NCBI RefSeq assembly: GCF_026537325.1
Contig: NZ_JAFNMJ010000001.1
Span: 950,129-1,014,128 of the forward strand
Source of the DNA: Bifidobacterium sp. B4142
GTDB taxonomy: Bacteria; Actinomycetota; Actinomycetes; Actinomycetales; Bifidobacteriaceae
Direction of reading: 5' to 3'
DNA: 64,000 nt
This document shows positions 10,183 to 19,683 of the stretch, piece after piece; position 1 is the first letter of the stretch; the number at the start of each line of letters is the position of its first letter. The translations under genes and the position numbers were made by a program. The notes under the pieces were generated by a model. That model made no database searches. It was not told the DNA's origin and saw only the letters and a program-made list of their open reading frames with translations.

Positions 10183-10263
10183 TCGCCCATGGCCCGCTCT
10201 TTCACCTGGCTCTGTCATAATGGAAAAGACGCCTGATAGGAACTTTGGGAAAGGAAGCATGGC

Positions 10264-10824
10264 ATGGGTTTGCGAAAAGGTCTGAAGGCCGAGGATCTGC
10301 ACAGGTGCAGCCGAACCCTCATGCTCATGCGTCATGCCAAGACGGAACGCCAGGGGTCACAGGGCGATCGCAGCCGCCAGCTGACCGACCGTGGCCAGAA
10401 ACAGGCCCGGATCATGGGCCGTGGATTGACCGCTTTGGGCCTGGTGCCCGACCGCATCATCTGCTCGGGTGCGCCCCGGGCCCGTCAGACCCTGGACGGC
10501 ATGCTCAAACCCCTGGGTGACGGACCCCGGGTCGACTACCGGGAATCCCTCTATGAGTCCGGCATGCAGGCGGTCTTCGACCAGCTGGCACAGACCGAGG
10601 ACCGTGACCGCCGGGTCCTTATCCTAGGGCATGAGCCCACCATGTCTATCTGCTCACAGTGGCTGGCCGAGGACGACTCCGATCCTGACCTTTTGGACCT
10701 GCTCAATCTTGGACTGCCGCCGGCCACTATGGTCGTGCTGGGCTCCGAGCGGCCATTGACCGACTGGGGAACCCATCAGGCCCGTCTGCTTGGCATTCTG
10801 GGCCCCCAGGACCTGGAGGACTGA
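10264..10824 (+). CDS. SixA-like histidine phosphatase
   Basis: A 186-residue member of the histidine phosphatase superfamily. The catalytic motif R23-H24 (LMLMRHAKTE) and the second histidine (LGHEP, H123) are present, as is the DRG-x-QA helix start found in SixA. SixA proteins remove phosphate from phosphohistidine. Substrates of actinobacterial members are not well defined, so the role is open. An AAGGAAG site precedes the start; ATG at 10264 is chosen and a shorter ATG at 10321 would still keep the motif. No operon partner is evident. Confidence 0.85.
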   Translation: MGLRKGLKAEDLHRCSRTLMLMRHAKTERQGSQGDRSRQLTDRGQKQARIMGRGLTALGLVPDRIICSGAPRARQTLDGMLKPLGDGPRVDYRESLYESGMQAVFDQLAQTEDRDRRVLILGHEPTMSICSQWLAEDDSDPDLLDLLNLGLPPATMVVLGSERPLTDWGTHQARLLGILGPQDLED

Positions 10825-11002
10825 CCGGCAGAACAAGCTCGAGGCAACCTTCTGCAGGCAGTCTTGGTGAGCATCAGTCCTGTGCCTGCCGTCTTGTCGT
10901 TATCGATTCAGGTTATGGCGACACCTTATTTGCACCAATTACCCGCCTCCCCCCGCCGCTGATAGGCTGACCAAAGATATCAGGACGAAACTGGGAGGTT
11001 TC

Positions 11003-13339
11003 ATGGCAGCGATTACATCCGTGTCCGGATTCCCGCGCATCGGCGCGCACCGCGAACTCAAGAGGGCCATCGAGGGCTATTGGAAGGGCGAACGGAATCT
11101 GGACGAGGTTCGGCGCACGGCCGCTGATCTGCGGGCCAGACACTGGCAGCTTCAGCAGCAGGCAGGCGTCGACCTGATTCCCGTCAACGATTTCAGCTAC
11201 TACGACCAGGTCCTGGATACCTCTATCCTCCTGGGCGTCGTGCCAGAGCGCTATCGGAAGCTGGGCCTGGGTCCCGAGGATACCCTCTTCGCCATGGGCC
11301 GCGGCTACCAGGGGGAGCAGGGTGACGTGACCGCCCTGCCCATGAAGAAGTGGTTCACCACCAACTACCACTACCTGGTGCCCGAGATCGATCAGAACAC
11401 CAAAATCGCCCTGGAAGGCGATAAGCCCTTCAAGGAGTTCCAGGAGGCGCGCGAGCAGGGCATCGCGGCCAAGCCGGTGCTGATCGGCCCATATACCTTC
11501 CTCAAGCTGGCACGCGGTCCCCAGGGCGAGCTGCTGGATCAGGACCCGGCACTGGTGCAGGATCTGGCCAAGGCCTACGCGACCATACTGGAGCGGTTCA
11601 TCGGCCTGGGCGCCGACTGGGTGCAACTGGACGAACCCTATCTGGTCCTGGACAAGGAACCGGGCGACCAGGACCTCTTCGAGACCCTCTACAAGCCCAT
11701 CCTGAAGGCCCGCCAGAGCGACCAGGGCAAGGTCCGTATTCTGCTCAACACCTACTTCGGCCATGTGGGCGACTGTTGCGATCGGCTGGCTGACCTGGGC
11801 TTCGACGGCATCGGCCTGGATCTGATCGAGGGCAGGGATGAGAATCTGGCGGCCCTCAAGGAGCACGGCGTGCCGGAGGGAACCACCATCTTCGCCGGCC
11901 TGATCAACGGCCGCAACATCTGGCGCAACGACTATGCGGTCAGCCTGGGCCTCCTGGATGCCCTGCACCAGGTGACCTCGAACGTGGTGGTGTCCACCGC
12001 ATGTTCCCTCCTGCACGTGCCCTACACCGTGGCCGACGAGAACGGGCTGGATGCCGTCACCGTGCGGCCCCACTTCGCCTTCGCCCTGGAGAAGCTGGGC
12101 GAGTTGCACGACCTGGCCCAGCTGGCCGATGCCAATGAGGACCAGCGCCGCTCCAGCAAGGCCCTTGCTGACAATCAGAAGCTCTTCGACGGCAGCCGCG
12201 TCCAGCCTGACCCGCAGGTGCAGCAGCGCCTGGCCGGCCTTGAGGACGGGGACTTCGTGCGTACCCCTGCCCGGCCCGAACGCCAGAGGATCCAGGCCCA
12301 TGAGCTGGGTCTGCCCCTGCTGCCCACCACCACCATCGGCTCCTTCCCCCAGACCGGCGAGGTCCGCGCCGAGCGGGCCCGCCTGCGCAAGAAGGAAATC
12401 AGCCAGGAGGACTACGACAACTTCATCGCCCGCAAGATCGACCAGGTCATCGACCACCAGGAACAGATAGGCCTGGATGTTCTGGTCCATGGCGAGTTCG
12501 AGCGCAACGACATGGTCGAGTACTTCGGCCAGAACCTTAAGGGCTATCTGTTCACCCGGAATGCCTGGGTCCAGTCCTATGGCACCCGCTGCGTCAAGCC
12601 TCCCATCGTCTGGGGGGACATCTCCCGCGCCCGGCCCATCACCGTACGCTGGTCCTCATACGCCCAGTCCCGCACCAACCATGTGGTCAAGGGGATGCTG
12701 ACCGGTCCGGTGACCATTCTCAACTGGTCCTGGCCCCGTGAGGACATCGATCACGAGCAGCAGACCCGCCAGCTGGCCCTGGCCATCCGTGACGAGGTCC
12801 TGGACCTGGAGGCCGCAGGCATCCGCATCATCCAGATCGACGAGGCCGCCCTGCGTGAGAAGCTGCCGCTGCGGCGCTCCGACTGGCACAGCCGATACCT
12901 GGACTGGGCCATCCCCGCCTTCCGGCTGGTCCATTCCGGCGTCAAACCCACTACCCAAATTCACACCCACATGTGCTACTCGGAGTTCAACGACATCATC
13001 AAGGACATTGATGCCATGGACGCCGATGTGATCTCCTTCGAAGCCTCCCGCTCCGATCTGACCGTCCTGGATGCCATTCAGGAGGCCAAGTTCGAGACTG
13101 AGGCAGGCCCCGGAGTCTACGACATCCACTCGCCGCGCATCCCCTCCACCGAGGAGATCGTGGACCGGATCCACGCCATCCTGAAGAAGCTGGACGTGGC
13201 CAAGGTCTGGATCAACCCCGACTGCGGATTGAAGACCCGAGGCGACAAGGAGACATGGCCCAGTCTGGAGCACATGGTGGCCGCCGCACAGCAGGTGCGT
13301 GCGGAGCTATCGTCCAGTCAGGAGTCGGATCATGCATGA
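11003..13339 (+). CDS. metE: Cobalamin-independent methionine synthase
   Basis: A 778-residue protein of full family length. It transfers the methyl group of 5-methyltetrahydropteroyl-triglutamate to homocysteine. The C-terminal catalytic half carries the zinc ligands H656 and C658 (HTHMC) and the later cysteine in DCGLKTR (about 740). The N-terminal half starts with the conserved [12 protein letters not shown]. An AGGAGG-like site (TGGGAGG) precedes the ATG. The 178-nt upstream gap shows no recognizable cobalamin or SAM riboswitch. The stop overlaps the metF start by 8 nt, so the methyl donor enzyme and the synthase are coupled. Confidence 0.97.
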   Translation: MAAITSVSGFPRIGAHRELKRAIEGYWKGERNLDEVRRTAADLRARHWQLQQQAGVDLIPVNDFSYYDQVLDTSILLGVVPERYRKLGLGPEDTLFAMGRGYQGEQGDVTALPMKKWFTTNYHYLVPEIDQNTKIALEGDKPFKEFQEAREQGIAAKPVLIGPYTFLKLARGPQGELLDQDPALVQDLAKAYATILERFIGLGADWVQLDEPYLVLDKEPGDQDLFETLYKPILKARQSDQGKVRILLNTYFGHVGDCCDRLADLGFDGIGLDLIEGRDENLAALKEHGVPEGTTIFAGLINGRNIWRNDYAVSLGLLDALHQVTSNVVVSTACSLLHVPYTVADENGLDAVTVRPHFAFALEKLGELHDLAQLADANEDQRRSSKALADNQKLFDGSRVQPDPQVQQRLAGLEDGDFVRTPARPERQRIQAHELGLPLLPTTTIGSFPQTGEVRAERARLRKKEISQEDYDNFIARKIDQVIDHQEQIGLDVLVHGEFERNDMVEYFGQNLKGYLFTRNAWVQSYGTRCVKPPIVWGDISRARPITVRWSSYAQSRTNHVVKGMLTGPVTILNWSWPREDIDHEQQTRQLALAIRDEVLDLEAAGIRIIQIDEAALREKLPLRRSDWHSRYLDWAIPAFRLVHSGVKPTTQIHTHMCYSEFNDIIKDIDAMDADVISFEASRSDLTVLDAIQEAKFETEAGPGVYDIHSPRIPSTEEIVDRIHAILKKLDVAKVWINPDCGLKTRGDKETWPSLEHMVAAAQQVRAELSSSQESDHA

Positions 13340-14213
13340 GCCTATCTTTTCCCTGGAGGTCTTTCCCCCCAAGCGCGATGCCCCGGTGGGCACCATCTAT
13401 GACACCCTGGATGGTCTGGAAGGGCTGATGCCCGACTTCATCTCGGTGACCTACGGGACCGGCCGGCGCTCAGACCGTACGGCCACGGCTCGCATAGCCA
13501 AGACCATCCATACCGAGTACGGCATCCCTGCCGTGGCGCACTTGACCGCCCAGTATGCGGACCGCGAGGTGATCGATCAGGCCCTGGATATGTTCGACGA
13601 CGCAGGGGTGGCAGCGGTGCTGGCTCTGCGCGGCGACAGCGTAGAGGGCCGCGAGCCTGCCGGAGTCTTCGACCATGCCAGCGACCTGGCAGCCTACATC
13701 CGCTCCCGTCGGCCCAACCTGTCGATATACGGAGCCTGTTATCCGGAGACCCACCCGGAGGCCGCCTCGCCTGAGGAGGACATTGAGAATCTGAAAATCA
13801 AGGTGGATTCCGGCGTGGATCATCTGGTTTCGCAGCTCTTCTACGACAACGCCGATTTTTTGGACTTCCTGGACCGGGCCCGGGCAGCCGGCATCCAGGT
13901 GCCCATTGAGGCCGGCATCATGCCCATCACCAACGAGGGCCAGGTACGGCACATGAGCGAGGTCTGCAAGGCGCGGATCCCGGCGGCAGTTGAGTCCATC
14001 CTGGAGCGCTGGGGTGACGACCGGGCCAGCCTGCGCGAGGCGGGCATCATCTACGCCTCACAGCAGATCGCCGACCTGGTGGCGCACGGGGTGGATGGCA
14101 TCCACCTGTACTCCATGAATCATTCTGGCGTCACCAGGCGCATCTGGCACAACGTCCGTCACCTCTTCCGGCAGGTGGGCGCCAAGGAGGAGCCGGTCAG
14201 CAGCCAAAAATAA
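13332..14213 (+). CDS. metF: 5,10-methylenetetrahydrofolate reductase
   Basis: A 293-residue protein close to the 296 residues of the E. coli enzyme. It reduces 5,10-methylene- to 5-methyltetrahydrofolate, the methyl donor for MetE encoded just upstream. The N-terminal FSLEVFPPK has the conserved catalytic glutamate (E10), and [11 protein letters not shown] and GIMPI motifs are present. The frame is open 33 nt further upstream, but the ATG at 13332 places the family N-terminus correctly and overlaps the metE stop by 8 nt. Confidence 0.95.
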   Translation: MHEPIFSLEVFPPKRDAPVGTIYDTLDGLEGLMPDFISVTYGTGRRSDRTATARIAKTIHTEYGIPAVAHLTAQYADREVIDQALDMFDDAGVAAVLALRGDSVEGREPAGVFDHASDLAAYIRSRRPNLSIYGACYPETHPEAASPEEDIENLKIKVDSGVDHLVSQLFYDNADFLDFLDRARAAGIQVPIEAGIMPITNEGQVRHMSEVCKARIPAAVESILERWGDDRASLREAGIIYASQQIADLVAHGVDGIHLYSMNHSGVTRRIWHNVRHLFRQVGAKEEPVSSQK

Positions 14214-14271
14214 CTGCATAAAAGAGGGGAATGCCCCGCATCGATGAATGCAAAAGCGTGATTGCCAGCTT

Positions 14272-14592
14272 TCAGCGACGCTTTCGGCCTTGATTGTCGG
14301 TGCGGGGCCTCAGCCATGGCCAGACCTTGAGTGCAGCTCTGTTGAGCGGCGGTATCATGCCAATCAGCAGACCAAGGATCATCCCTCCGATGGTTACCCA
14401 GGAGGCCAGGTCACGTCCCAGCAGAATGAGAACGACCACCAGGCCGACCCCGATCAGGGATAGGATCGGTGTCCAGCGTTGCTGCGAGTCGGTCAGCCGG
14501 TCGTTTTTCTTTGGCAGAAATCCGTAGATCAGTCCCACCGCCAGCCCTACCAGGGCGCAGGCAATGGTCAGGAGGATATCGGTCAGCTGCAT
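14272..14592 (-). CDS. Small three-TM membrane protein
   Basis: A 106-residue protein with three hydrophobic segments (about 5-25, 43-61 and 64-84) and a basic C-terminus. No family was recognized. An AAGGAA site lies upstream of the ATG, 16 nt after the stop of the orphan sugar-type ATPase, so it appears to be the last gene of the ROK-ATPase transcript. It is far too small for a normal sugar permease (usually 8-10 membrane segments). It is convergent with metF across a 58-nt gap. Confidence 0.65.
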   Translation of the reverse strand: MQLTDILLTIACALVGLAVGLIYGFLPKKNDRLTDSQQRWTPILSLIGVGLVVVLILLGRDLASWVTIGGMILGLLIGMIPPLNRAALKVWPWLRPRTDNQGRKRR

Positions 14593-14608
14593 TCTAGGGT
14601 TCCTTCAT

Positions 14609-15448
14609 TCATGATTGCTCAGGCAGGATCTTTCTGGTGCCGCGCAGGGCGTGGACGCGGGCGTTGGCTCTGGCCATGGCATCCAGTTGTTCCTGGTCCT
14701 GGATGACATCCTCGGGATCGATGCCTGAAATCAGCGCGATTACAGTCTCATAGGTAGTCTTGGCCGTAGGCAGGACCCCCACCAGCCGACCCTGGCGCAT
14801 GACTGCTATGCGGTCGGAAACCGCGAAGACATCCGGCAGATCGTGGCAGACCATGAGAATGCTACGGCCCTCGGAACGCATGCGCTTGATGTAGTTGAGC
14901 ACCTCGGCGGACTGCATGACCGATAAGGAGGCCGTCGGCTCGTCCATGAGGATCAACTCGGGATTGTCCAGCAAGGTTCTGGCGATTGAGACTGTCTGTT
15001 TTTGTCCCAGGGATAGGGTGGCCATAGGTTGGCCTACACGGATGGGGGAGGACAGCGACTGCAGGACCTGACGGGTACGCCGACGCATGGCTTCGTCATC
15101 GCGACGATGGTGACGATCACGCAGTTCCTTGCCCAGGAAGAGGTTGGAGGAGACGTCCAGGTTGTCGCAGAAGTCCTGCCCTTGGAAGACGGCTGCGATG
15201 CCCAACTGATTGGCGACTCTGATCGAGGGAATGTTGGTTGGTCGGCCCTTCCAGATAAGCGTACCCCGATCGGGACGGATCAGGCCTGACAAAATCCTGA
15301 CCAGGGTGGACTTGCCTGCTCCATTGTCGCCCACGACGGCAAGCACCTCGTGTTGGCGAATATCCAGGCTTACATGTTTGAGGGCCTCAACGAACCCGAA
15401 CCTGATGCAGAGGTCGTCCATCTGCATCAGGACAGTGGTTTCATGCAA
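14609..15448 (-). CDS. Orphan single-domain sugar ABC ATPase (FrcA/RbsA-type)
   Basis: A 279-residue ATPase of the carbohydrate-uptake class that includes FrcA and RbsA/MglA. Walker A is GDNGAGKST, Walker B is LILMDEPTASLS, the signature is LSLGQ instead of LSGGQ, and the switch histidine is in VCHDLPDVF. The start is a TTG at 15448 because AGGAGG lies 9 nt upstream and the first ATG codons are seven and nine residues further in. It follows the ROK gene by 15 nt. No permease or binding protein of its own is adjacent, and the divergent importer already has a two-domain ATPase, so its partner is unknown. Confidence 0.85.
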   Translation of the reverse strand: MHETTVLMQMDDLCIRFGFVEALKHVSLDIRQHEVLAVVGDNGAGKSTLVRILSGLIRPDRGTLIWKGRPTNIPSIRVANQLGIAAVFQGQDFCDNLDVSSNLFLGKELRDRHHRRDDEAMRRRTRQVLQSLSSPIRVGQPMATLSLGQKQTVSIARTLLDNPELILMDEPTASLSVMQSAEVLNYIKRMRSEGRSILMVCHDLPDVFAVSDRIAVMRQGRLVGVLPTAKTTYETVIALISGIDPEDVIQDQEQLDAMARANARVHALRGTRKILPEQS

Positions 15449-15463
15449 TCCAGGTCACCTCCT

Positions 15464-16657
15464 CTACGATGATCGACCCGCGGATTCTGTGGACACATCA
15501 ATGTGTTCGTTGACGCTATCGACAGCCATCATAGCCGCCCCCAGAGCCGATCCGTTAATCGGATAGCGGGCAGGGAGCACCTCCATGGGGACCATGGCAT
15601 CGGGGAAGAGCATGCGCTGGAGAGTCTCCCGAAGGGGCTCCAGAAACACGTCTTCTGTTGTGCTCAGGATGCCTCCCAGGACCACTACTTCGGGATCCAC
15701 GGCGTTGCAAAGATCGGCCACTACATTGCCGATGCGGATGGCCGCATCTCCCACGATCCGTCTGCACCCTGGGTCCCCCTTGACGGCATTGGCCACCAGA
15801 TCCTCCAGAGTCATGTTCCCGTGGGTCACGCTGAGCAAGGAGACCAAACGGCTCTCGTCCACCACCGTATTCAGGCATCCGCGGTTGCCGCAGATGCAGA
15901 TATCGCCCAAGGGGTCCACTTGAACATGGCCTATCTCGCCTGCAAGCCCGGTGGTGCCCCGCCACATCTCGCCGTTGATGACGATTCCCGCGCCCACCCC
16001 GTCGTTGGCGTGGATGTAGACGAAGTTTCGTCTGCCGACTGCTGCGCCCATTCTCAGCTCGGCCATGGCTGAGAAGTTGGCGTCGTTGTCCACTTGGACC
16101 GGCACCTGAAAAGCCTCATGGAAGGTGCCTATCAGATCCTGTTTGTCCCAGCCTCGCAGGATGCCGGGAATGGCCAGCTGGTGAGTTCTGCAGTCCACAG
16201 GGGCCCCCATGGCCAGGCCCAGACCGACAAGCTCATCCGATTGGGCACCGATGGAAGTCAGCGTCTCCTTGATCAGGATCATGGCCCGTTCCAGGGTTGT
16301 GTCCGGCTTGTGCTGGCGTGGCAGAGCCATATCATGCTCTGCCAGTATGGCATGGCTGGCGTCGACTACTTCCAGTCGCATCTCGTGGCGGCCGATGTAG
16401 AGCCCGACCCCGAGGCCCTTGCGGCGGGCCAGCATGACCAGCGTGGCGCGGCGGCCGTTTCTTGTGGTGGAGGATGTCTCCAGAAGTCCCTGATCACCCA
16501 TCAGACGTACCAGGTTGGAGACAGTTGCTGTTGAGAGCCCGGTATTTTCAGCCAATTCGATCTGGGTCATGGCGCCGAATCTTCGGATCGTATCCAGCAG
16601 GAGGGCACGGTTGGCCTCACGCAGTGAGGACTGTGAGCCGAATAATCGATGTGCCAT
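15464..16657 (-). CDS. ROK-family transcriptional regulator (probable sugar repressor)
   Basis: A 397-residue protein with an N-terminal winged helix (residues about 15-65, with TQIELAENTGLSTATVSNLV) and a C-terminal ROK sugar-binding domain. The zinc motif C-x-C-G-x-x-G-C is present as CICGNRGC and the glycine-rich GVGAGIVINGE precedes it. The ATG at 16657 is chosen; a TTG at 16675 is in frame without a good ribosome binding site. It is divergent from the sugar importer and probably represses that operon and itself, with the sugar or its phosphate as inducer. The regulatory link is inferred from position. Confidence 0.9.
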   Translation of the reverse strand: MAHRLFGSQSSLREANRALLLDTIRRFGAMTQIELAENTGLSTATVSNLVRLMGDQGLLETSSTTRNGRRATLVMLARRKGLGVGLYIGRHEMRLEVVDASHAILAEHDMALPRQHKPDTTLERAMILIKETLTSIGAQSDELVGLGLAMGAPVDCRTHQLAIPGILRGWDKQDLIGTFHEAFQVPVQVDNDANFSAMAELRMGAAVGRRNFVYIHANDGVGAGIVINGEMWRGTTGLAGEIGHVQVDPLGDICICGNRGCLNTVVDESRLVSLLSVTHGNMTLEDLVANAVKGDPGCRRIVGDAAIRIGNVVADLCNAVDPEVVVLGGILSTTEDVFLEPLRETLQRMLFPDAMVPMEVLPARYPINGSALGAAMMAVDSVNEHIDVSTESAGRSS

Positions 16658-16736
16658 AGGTTCCAGTGTAGCCAAGATCGTGGCTTGCCCCCGCCCAGTG
16701 AACCCCCTTGCGCCGGTGAAAGACCAAAGTTCGAGC

Positions 16737-16750
16737 GAATTATTAAATTC
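16737..16750. promoter_or_regulatory. Candidate operator, near-palindrome GAATTATTAAATTC
   Basis: In the 237-nt divergent region between the ROK regulator and the sugar importer, GAATT and AATTC form a 5-bp inverted repeat around ATTA. It stands out as the only A/T-rich block in a GC-rich gap. It lies 40 nt upstream of the importer -35 and is a plausible ROK binding site; this is position-based inference. Confidence 0.3.
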
Positions 16751-16789
16751 ATGTACAAAACAGAAGAATAGGTAATCAGCTTTCTTGAG

Positions 16790-16818
16790 TTGATAAAGTT
16801 AACGCAATTGGGTATGCT
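16790..16818 (+). promoter_or_regulatory. Sigma-70-type promoter of the sugar importer operon
   Basis: TTGATA (16790-16795) and TATGCT (16813-16818) are separated by exactly 17 nt, a good match to the vegetative consensus. Transcription would start near 16825, giving a leader of about 70 nt before the binding-protein gene. Confidence 0.6.
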
Positions 16819-16894
16819 GACCACTGGGCCTGCAATGAAGGGGTCCAGGCAGACGGAGATGCCTGCCCGAGAATTCAAGGATGAAGGAGTCTTC

Positions 16895-18049
16895 ATGAAG
16901 ATGATGCAACGAACCATGGCGGCTGTCATTGGGGTCGCCATGCTGACCGGACTGGGCGCCTGCGGCGGATCACGTGCCTCCAGCTCCTCCCAAGAGGGAG
17001 GGGCGATCAGCAAAGGCGCCACCATCGGTGTTTCCATGCCCACCAAATCCGAGGAGCGTTGGAACAAGGACGGCAACAATCTGAAGACCAAACTGGAGAA
17101 GGCCGGCTACAAGGTAGTGCTCTCCTTCGCGGATGACAAGCCCGCCCAGCAGAACGCCGACATCGAGAACATGGTCAACAAGGGCGCCAAGATCGTGGTG
17201 GTGGCCTCCAAGGACGGCACCGCCGTGGGGCCTGCTGTCGAGAAGGCCAAGGATGCCGGGGCCAAGGTCATCGCCTATGACCGGCTGATCATGAACACCA
17301 AGGCTGTTGACTACTATGCGACATTCCAGCTTGAGCGCACCGGCGTGCTGGAGGCCAACTGGCTGATCGATCAGCTGGGACTCAAAAACGGAGCCAAGGG
17401 TCCATTCAATATTGAGCTCTTTACCGGTTCTCCCGACGACAACAACGCCAAGTATTTCTTCAAGGGTGCCTGGGAGCTTCTGCAGCCCTACTTCAAGTCG
17501 GGCGTTCTGGTCAGCCCCTCCCAGCATGGCGGCGGCGTGACCAAGGACTTCAAACTCTCCGACTGGCAGAAGATCTCAGTCCAGTCCTGGAAGACCGAAC
17601 AGGCTCAGAAGGATATGGAGTCCATTCTCGATTCCACCTACGCCCACGGCGAGCGTTTGGATGCCGTGCTGAGCCCCTATGACGGCATAAGCCAGGGGGT
17701 CATCAACGCCATCCAGTCCAAGAGGCCTGACATCCAGCCCAATACTGACAGCTGGCCCAAGATCACCGGACAGGACGCCATGGAGATCTCCGTGGCCAAC
17801 ATCTCCAAGGGACTGCAGGGTCAGACCGTCTTCAAGGACGTCAACAAGCTGGCCGAGGCCGTCTACGACATGATCATCGAAATTGCCCAGGGCAAGAAGG
17901 TTACCGGCATCAACGGCACCTTTGACAACAACAGCATCAAGGTGCCCTCGAAGCTGCTGGATCCCAAGGCCATCACCAAGGACAACCTGACCGATCTGGT
18001 CAAGGCGAACTACCTGACCCAGGAACGATTCGATCAGCTGACCAAGTGA
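16895..18049 (+). CDS. Sugar-binding lipoprotein (ChvE-like) of a monosaccharide ABC importer
   Basis: From the ATG at 16895 the product has 384 residues and begins with a lipoprotein signal: basic start, hydrophobic core and lipobox LGAC, with C near residue 24. The frame is open upstream, but AAGGAG at 16884-16889 fits this start. After a serine-rich linker, the mature part begins with ATIGVSMPTKSEERW and has AYDRLI and PYDGISQGVINAI, typical of the ChvE/multiple-monosaccharide binding proteins. It should capture a sugar outside the membrane and deliver it to the GguA/GguB-like proteins encoded next. The exact sugar (for example galactose, arabinose, xylose or glucose) cannot be told. Confidence 0.9.
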   Translation: MKMMQRTMAAVIGVAMLTGLGACGGSRASSSSQEGGAISKGATIGVSMPTKSEERWNKDGNNLKTKLEKAGYKVVLSFADDKPAQQNADIENMVNKGAKIVVVASKDGTAVGPAVEKAKDAGAKVIAYDRLIMNTKAVDYYATFQLERTGVLEANWLIDQLGLKNGAKGPFNIELFTGSPDDNNAKYFFKGAWELLQPYFKSGVLVSPSQHGGGVTKDFKLSDWQKISVQSWKTEQAQKDMESILDSTYAHGERLDAVLSPYDGISQGVINAIQSKRPDIQPNTDSWPKITGQDAMEISVANISKGLQGQTVFKDVNKLAEAVYDMIIEIAQGKKVTGINGTFDNNSIKVPSKLLDPKAITKDNLTDLVKANYLTQERFDQLTK

Positions 18050-18126
18050 GGTCGGCATCACAGTCGCGCCGGACTGTCCCGCTTCCTGTTAAGGGGAGGG
18101 ACGGTCGGCGCACAGGAGGTGAAAGC

Positions 18127-19683
18127 ATGTCCGACGAGGACGTCTTGTTGCGAATGCAGGGGATCACCAAGACCTTCGGTCCGGTAAAAGCCCTGTCCAA
18201 TGTCGACATGGACGTGCACAAGGGCGAAATCCATGCCATCTGCGGGGAAAACGGGGCCGGCAAGTCCACCCTGATGAACGTGCTGTCCGGGGTCTACCCG
18301 CGTGGCAGCTATACCGGCGAGATCCTGTTCGATGGCAAGCCTTGCCGCTACCGCACCATCAATGATTCGGAGGACGACGGCATCGTCATCATCCATCAGG
18401 AGCTGGCGCTGAGCCCCTTCCTGTCCATTGCCGAGAACATCTTCCTGGGCAATGAACAGGCCCACAATGGCGTAATGGACTGGGACACCACCAGGGCCAA
18501 GGCCTCGCGTCTCTTGGAGCGTGTGGGCCTGAACGAGAAACCAGACACCAGGGTCATGGATCTTGGAGTGGGCAAGCAGCAGCTGGTGGAGATCGCCAAG
18601 GCGCTGTCCAAGCACGTCAGGCTGCTGATTCTGGATGAGCCCACAGCCGCCTTGAACGACGATGATTCCGAGCATCTGCTGGATCTGGTCAGGCAGTTGC
18701 GTGACCAGCAGGGAGTGACCAGCATCCTCATCACCCACAAGCTGGGCGAGGTGGGACAGATTGCGGATGGTGTGACCATTCTGCGCGATGGCTCCACGGT
18801 GGGCGGTATGAGAATTGATGCGGACCATCCTCTGGATCAGGATCTGCTCATCCAGAAGATGGTCGGCCGTGAGCTGACCAACCTCTATCCCGAGCACGTG
18901 CCGCACATCGGCAAGGAGGTGCTCAAGGTCAGCGATTGGACCGTCCACCATCCGCAGGATCCCTCCCGCACCGTGGTCGATCATGCCAATCTGGTGGTTC
19001 ACCAGGGTGAGATCGTCGGATTGGCGGGACTGATGGGTGCGGGTCGCACCGAAATGGTCATGAGCATCTTCGGGCGGTCCTATGGCAGCCATATCAGCGG
19101 CAGAATCGAGATGCATGGCCGTCAGATCGAGCTGCCAAACGTCCGGTCGGCCATCGATTCGGGCCTGGCCTACGCCACTGAGGATCGCAAGGTTTTCGGA
19201 CTCAACCTGCTGCAGAACATCAGGGAAAATGCCTCCATGGCTTCGCTCAAGAAGATGAGCAGTCACGGGGTCATGAACGAGAACCTGGAGAGGGCACGGG
19301 TGGAGGAGTACCGCAAGGACTTCAACATCAAGTGCAGCAACATCGACGTGCCCGTTTCCACCCTTTCCGGCGGCAACCAGCAAAAGGTCGTGCTGGCCAA
19401 GTGGGTGATCTCGGATCCTGATGTGCTCATCCTGGACGAACCCACCCGAGGCATTGATGTGGGAGCCAAGTATGAGATCTACGAGATCATCGACCGGCTG
19501 GTCGACCAGGGCAAGGCTGTGGTGGTCATCTCCTCGGAGCTACCCGAGCTGATCGGCATCTGTGACCGGATTTATACGGTCAGCCAGGGAGTCATCACCA
19601 ACAACGTGGAGCGTCAAGACTTCTCGCAGGAATATCTGATGAAGGGCATGACCCAGGAAAAGAAGGGAGTGGCAGCCAGATGA
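18127..19683 (+). CDS. Monosaccharide ABC importer, two-domain ATPase (GguA/XylG-like)
   Basis: A 518-residue fusion of two nucleotide-binding domains. Domain 1 has Walker A GENGAGKST and Walker B LILDEPTAALN, and a diverged signature (LGVGKQQ). Domain 2 has a degenerate Walker A (GLMGAGRT), a canonical LSGGN signature and LILDEPTRGIDVG. This asymmetry is normal for MglA/XylG/GguA. The start is the ATG at 18127 behind CAGGAGGTGA; an upstream ATG at 18046 would overlap the previous gene. Its stop overlaps the permease start by 4 nt (ATGA). Confidence 0.94.
   Translation: MSDEDVLLRMQGITKTFGPVKALSNVDMDVHKGEIHAICGENGAGKSTLMNVLSGVYPRGSYTGEILFDGKPCRYRTINDSEDDGIVIIHQELALSPFLSIAENIFLGNEQAHNGVMDWDTTRAKASRLLERVGLNEKPDTRVMDLGVGKQQLVEIAKALSKHVRLLILDEPTAALNDDDSEHLLDLVRQLRDQQGVTSILITHKLGEVGQIADGVTILRDGSTVGGMRIDADHPLDQDLLIQKMVGRELTNLYPEHVPHIGKEVLKVSDWTVHHPQDPSRTVVDHANLVVHQGEIVGLAGLMGAGRTEMVMSIFGRSYGSHISGRIEMHGRQIELPNVRSAIDSGLAYATEDRKVFGLNLLQNIRENASMASLKKMSSHGVMNENLERARVEEYRKDFNIKCSNIDVPVSTLSGGNQQKVVLAKWVISDPDVLILDEPTRGIDVGAKYEIYEIIDRLVDQGKAVVVISSELPELIGICDRIYTVSQGVITNNVERQDFSQEYLMKGMTQEKKGVAAR

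Noticed and set aside
16785-16798. CTTGAGT, half of an HspR (HAIR) site, upstream of the sugar importer
   Set aside because: The second arm ACTCAAG is missing; the sequence is better explained by the overlapping TTGATA -35.
18058-19383. 441-residue minus-strand frame opposite the sugar ATPase, and similar long minus-strand frames at 5902-7152, 2282-3217 and 10913-12490
   Set aside because: All are rich in Gly/His/Val/Gln/Asp from reverse-reading of GC-rich codons and lack motifs; the opposite strand holds clear genes.
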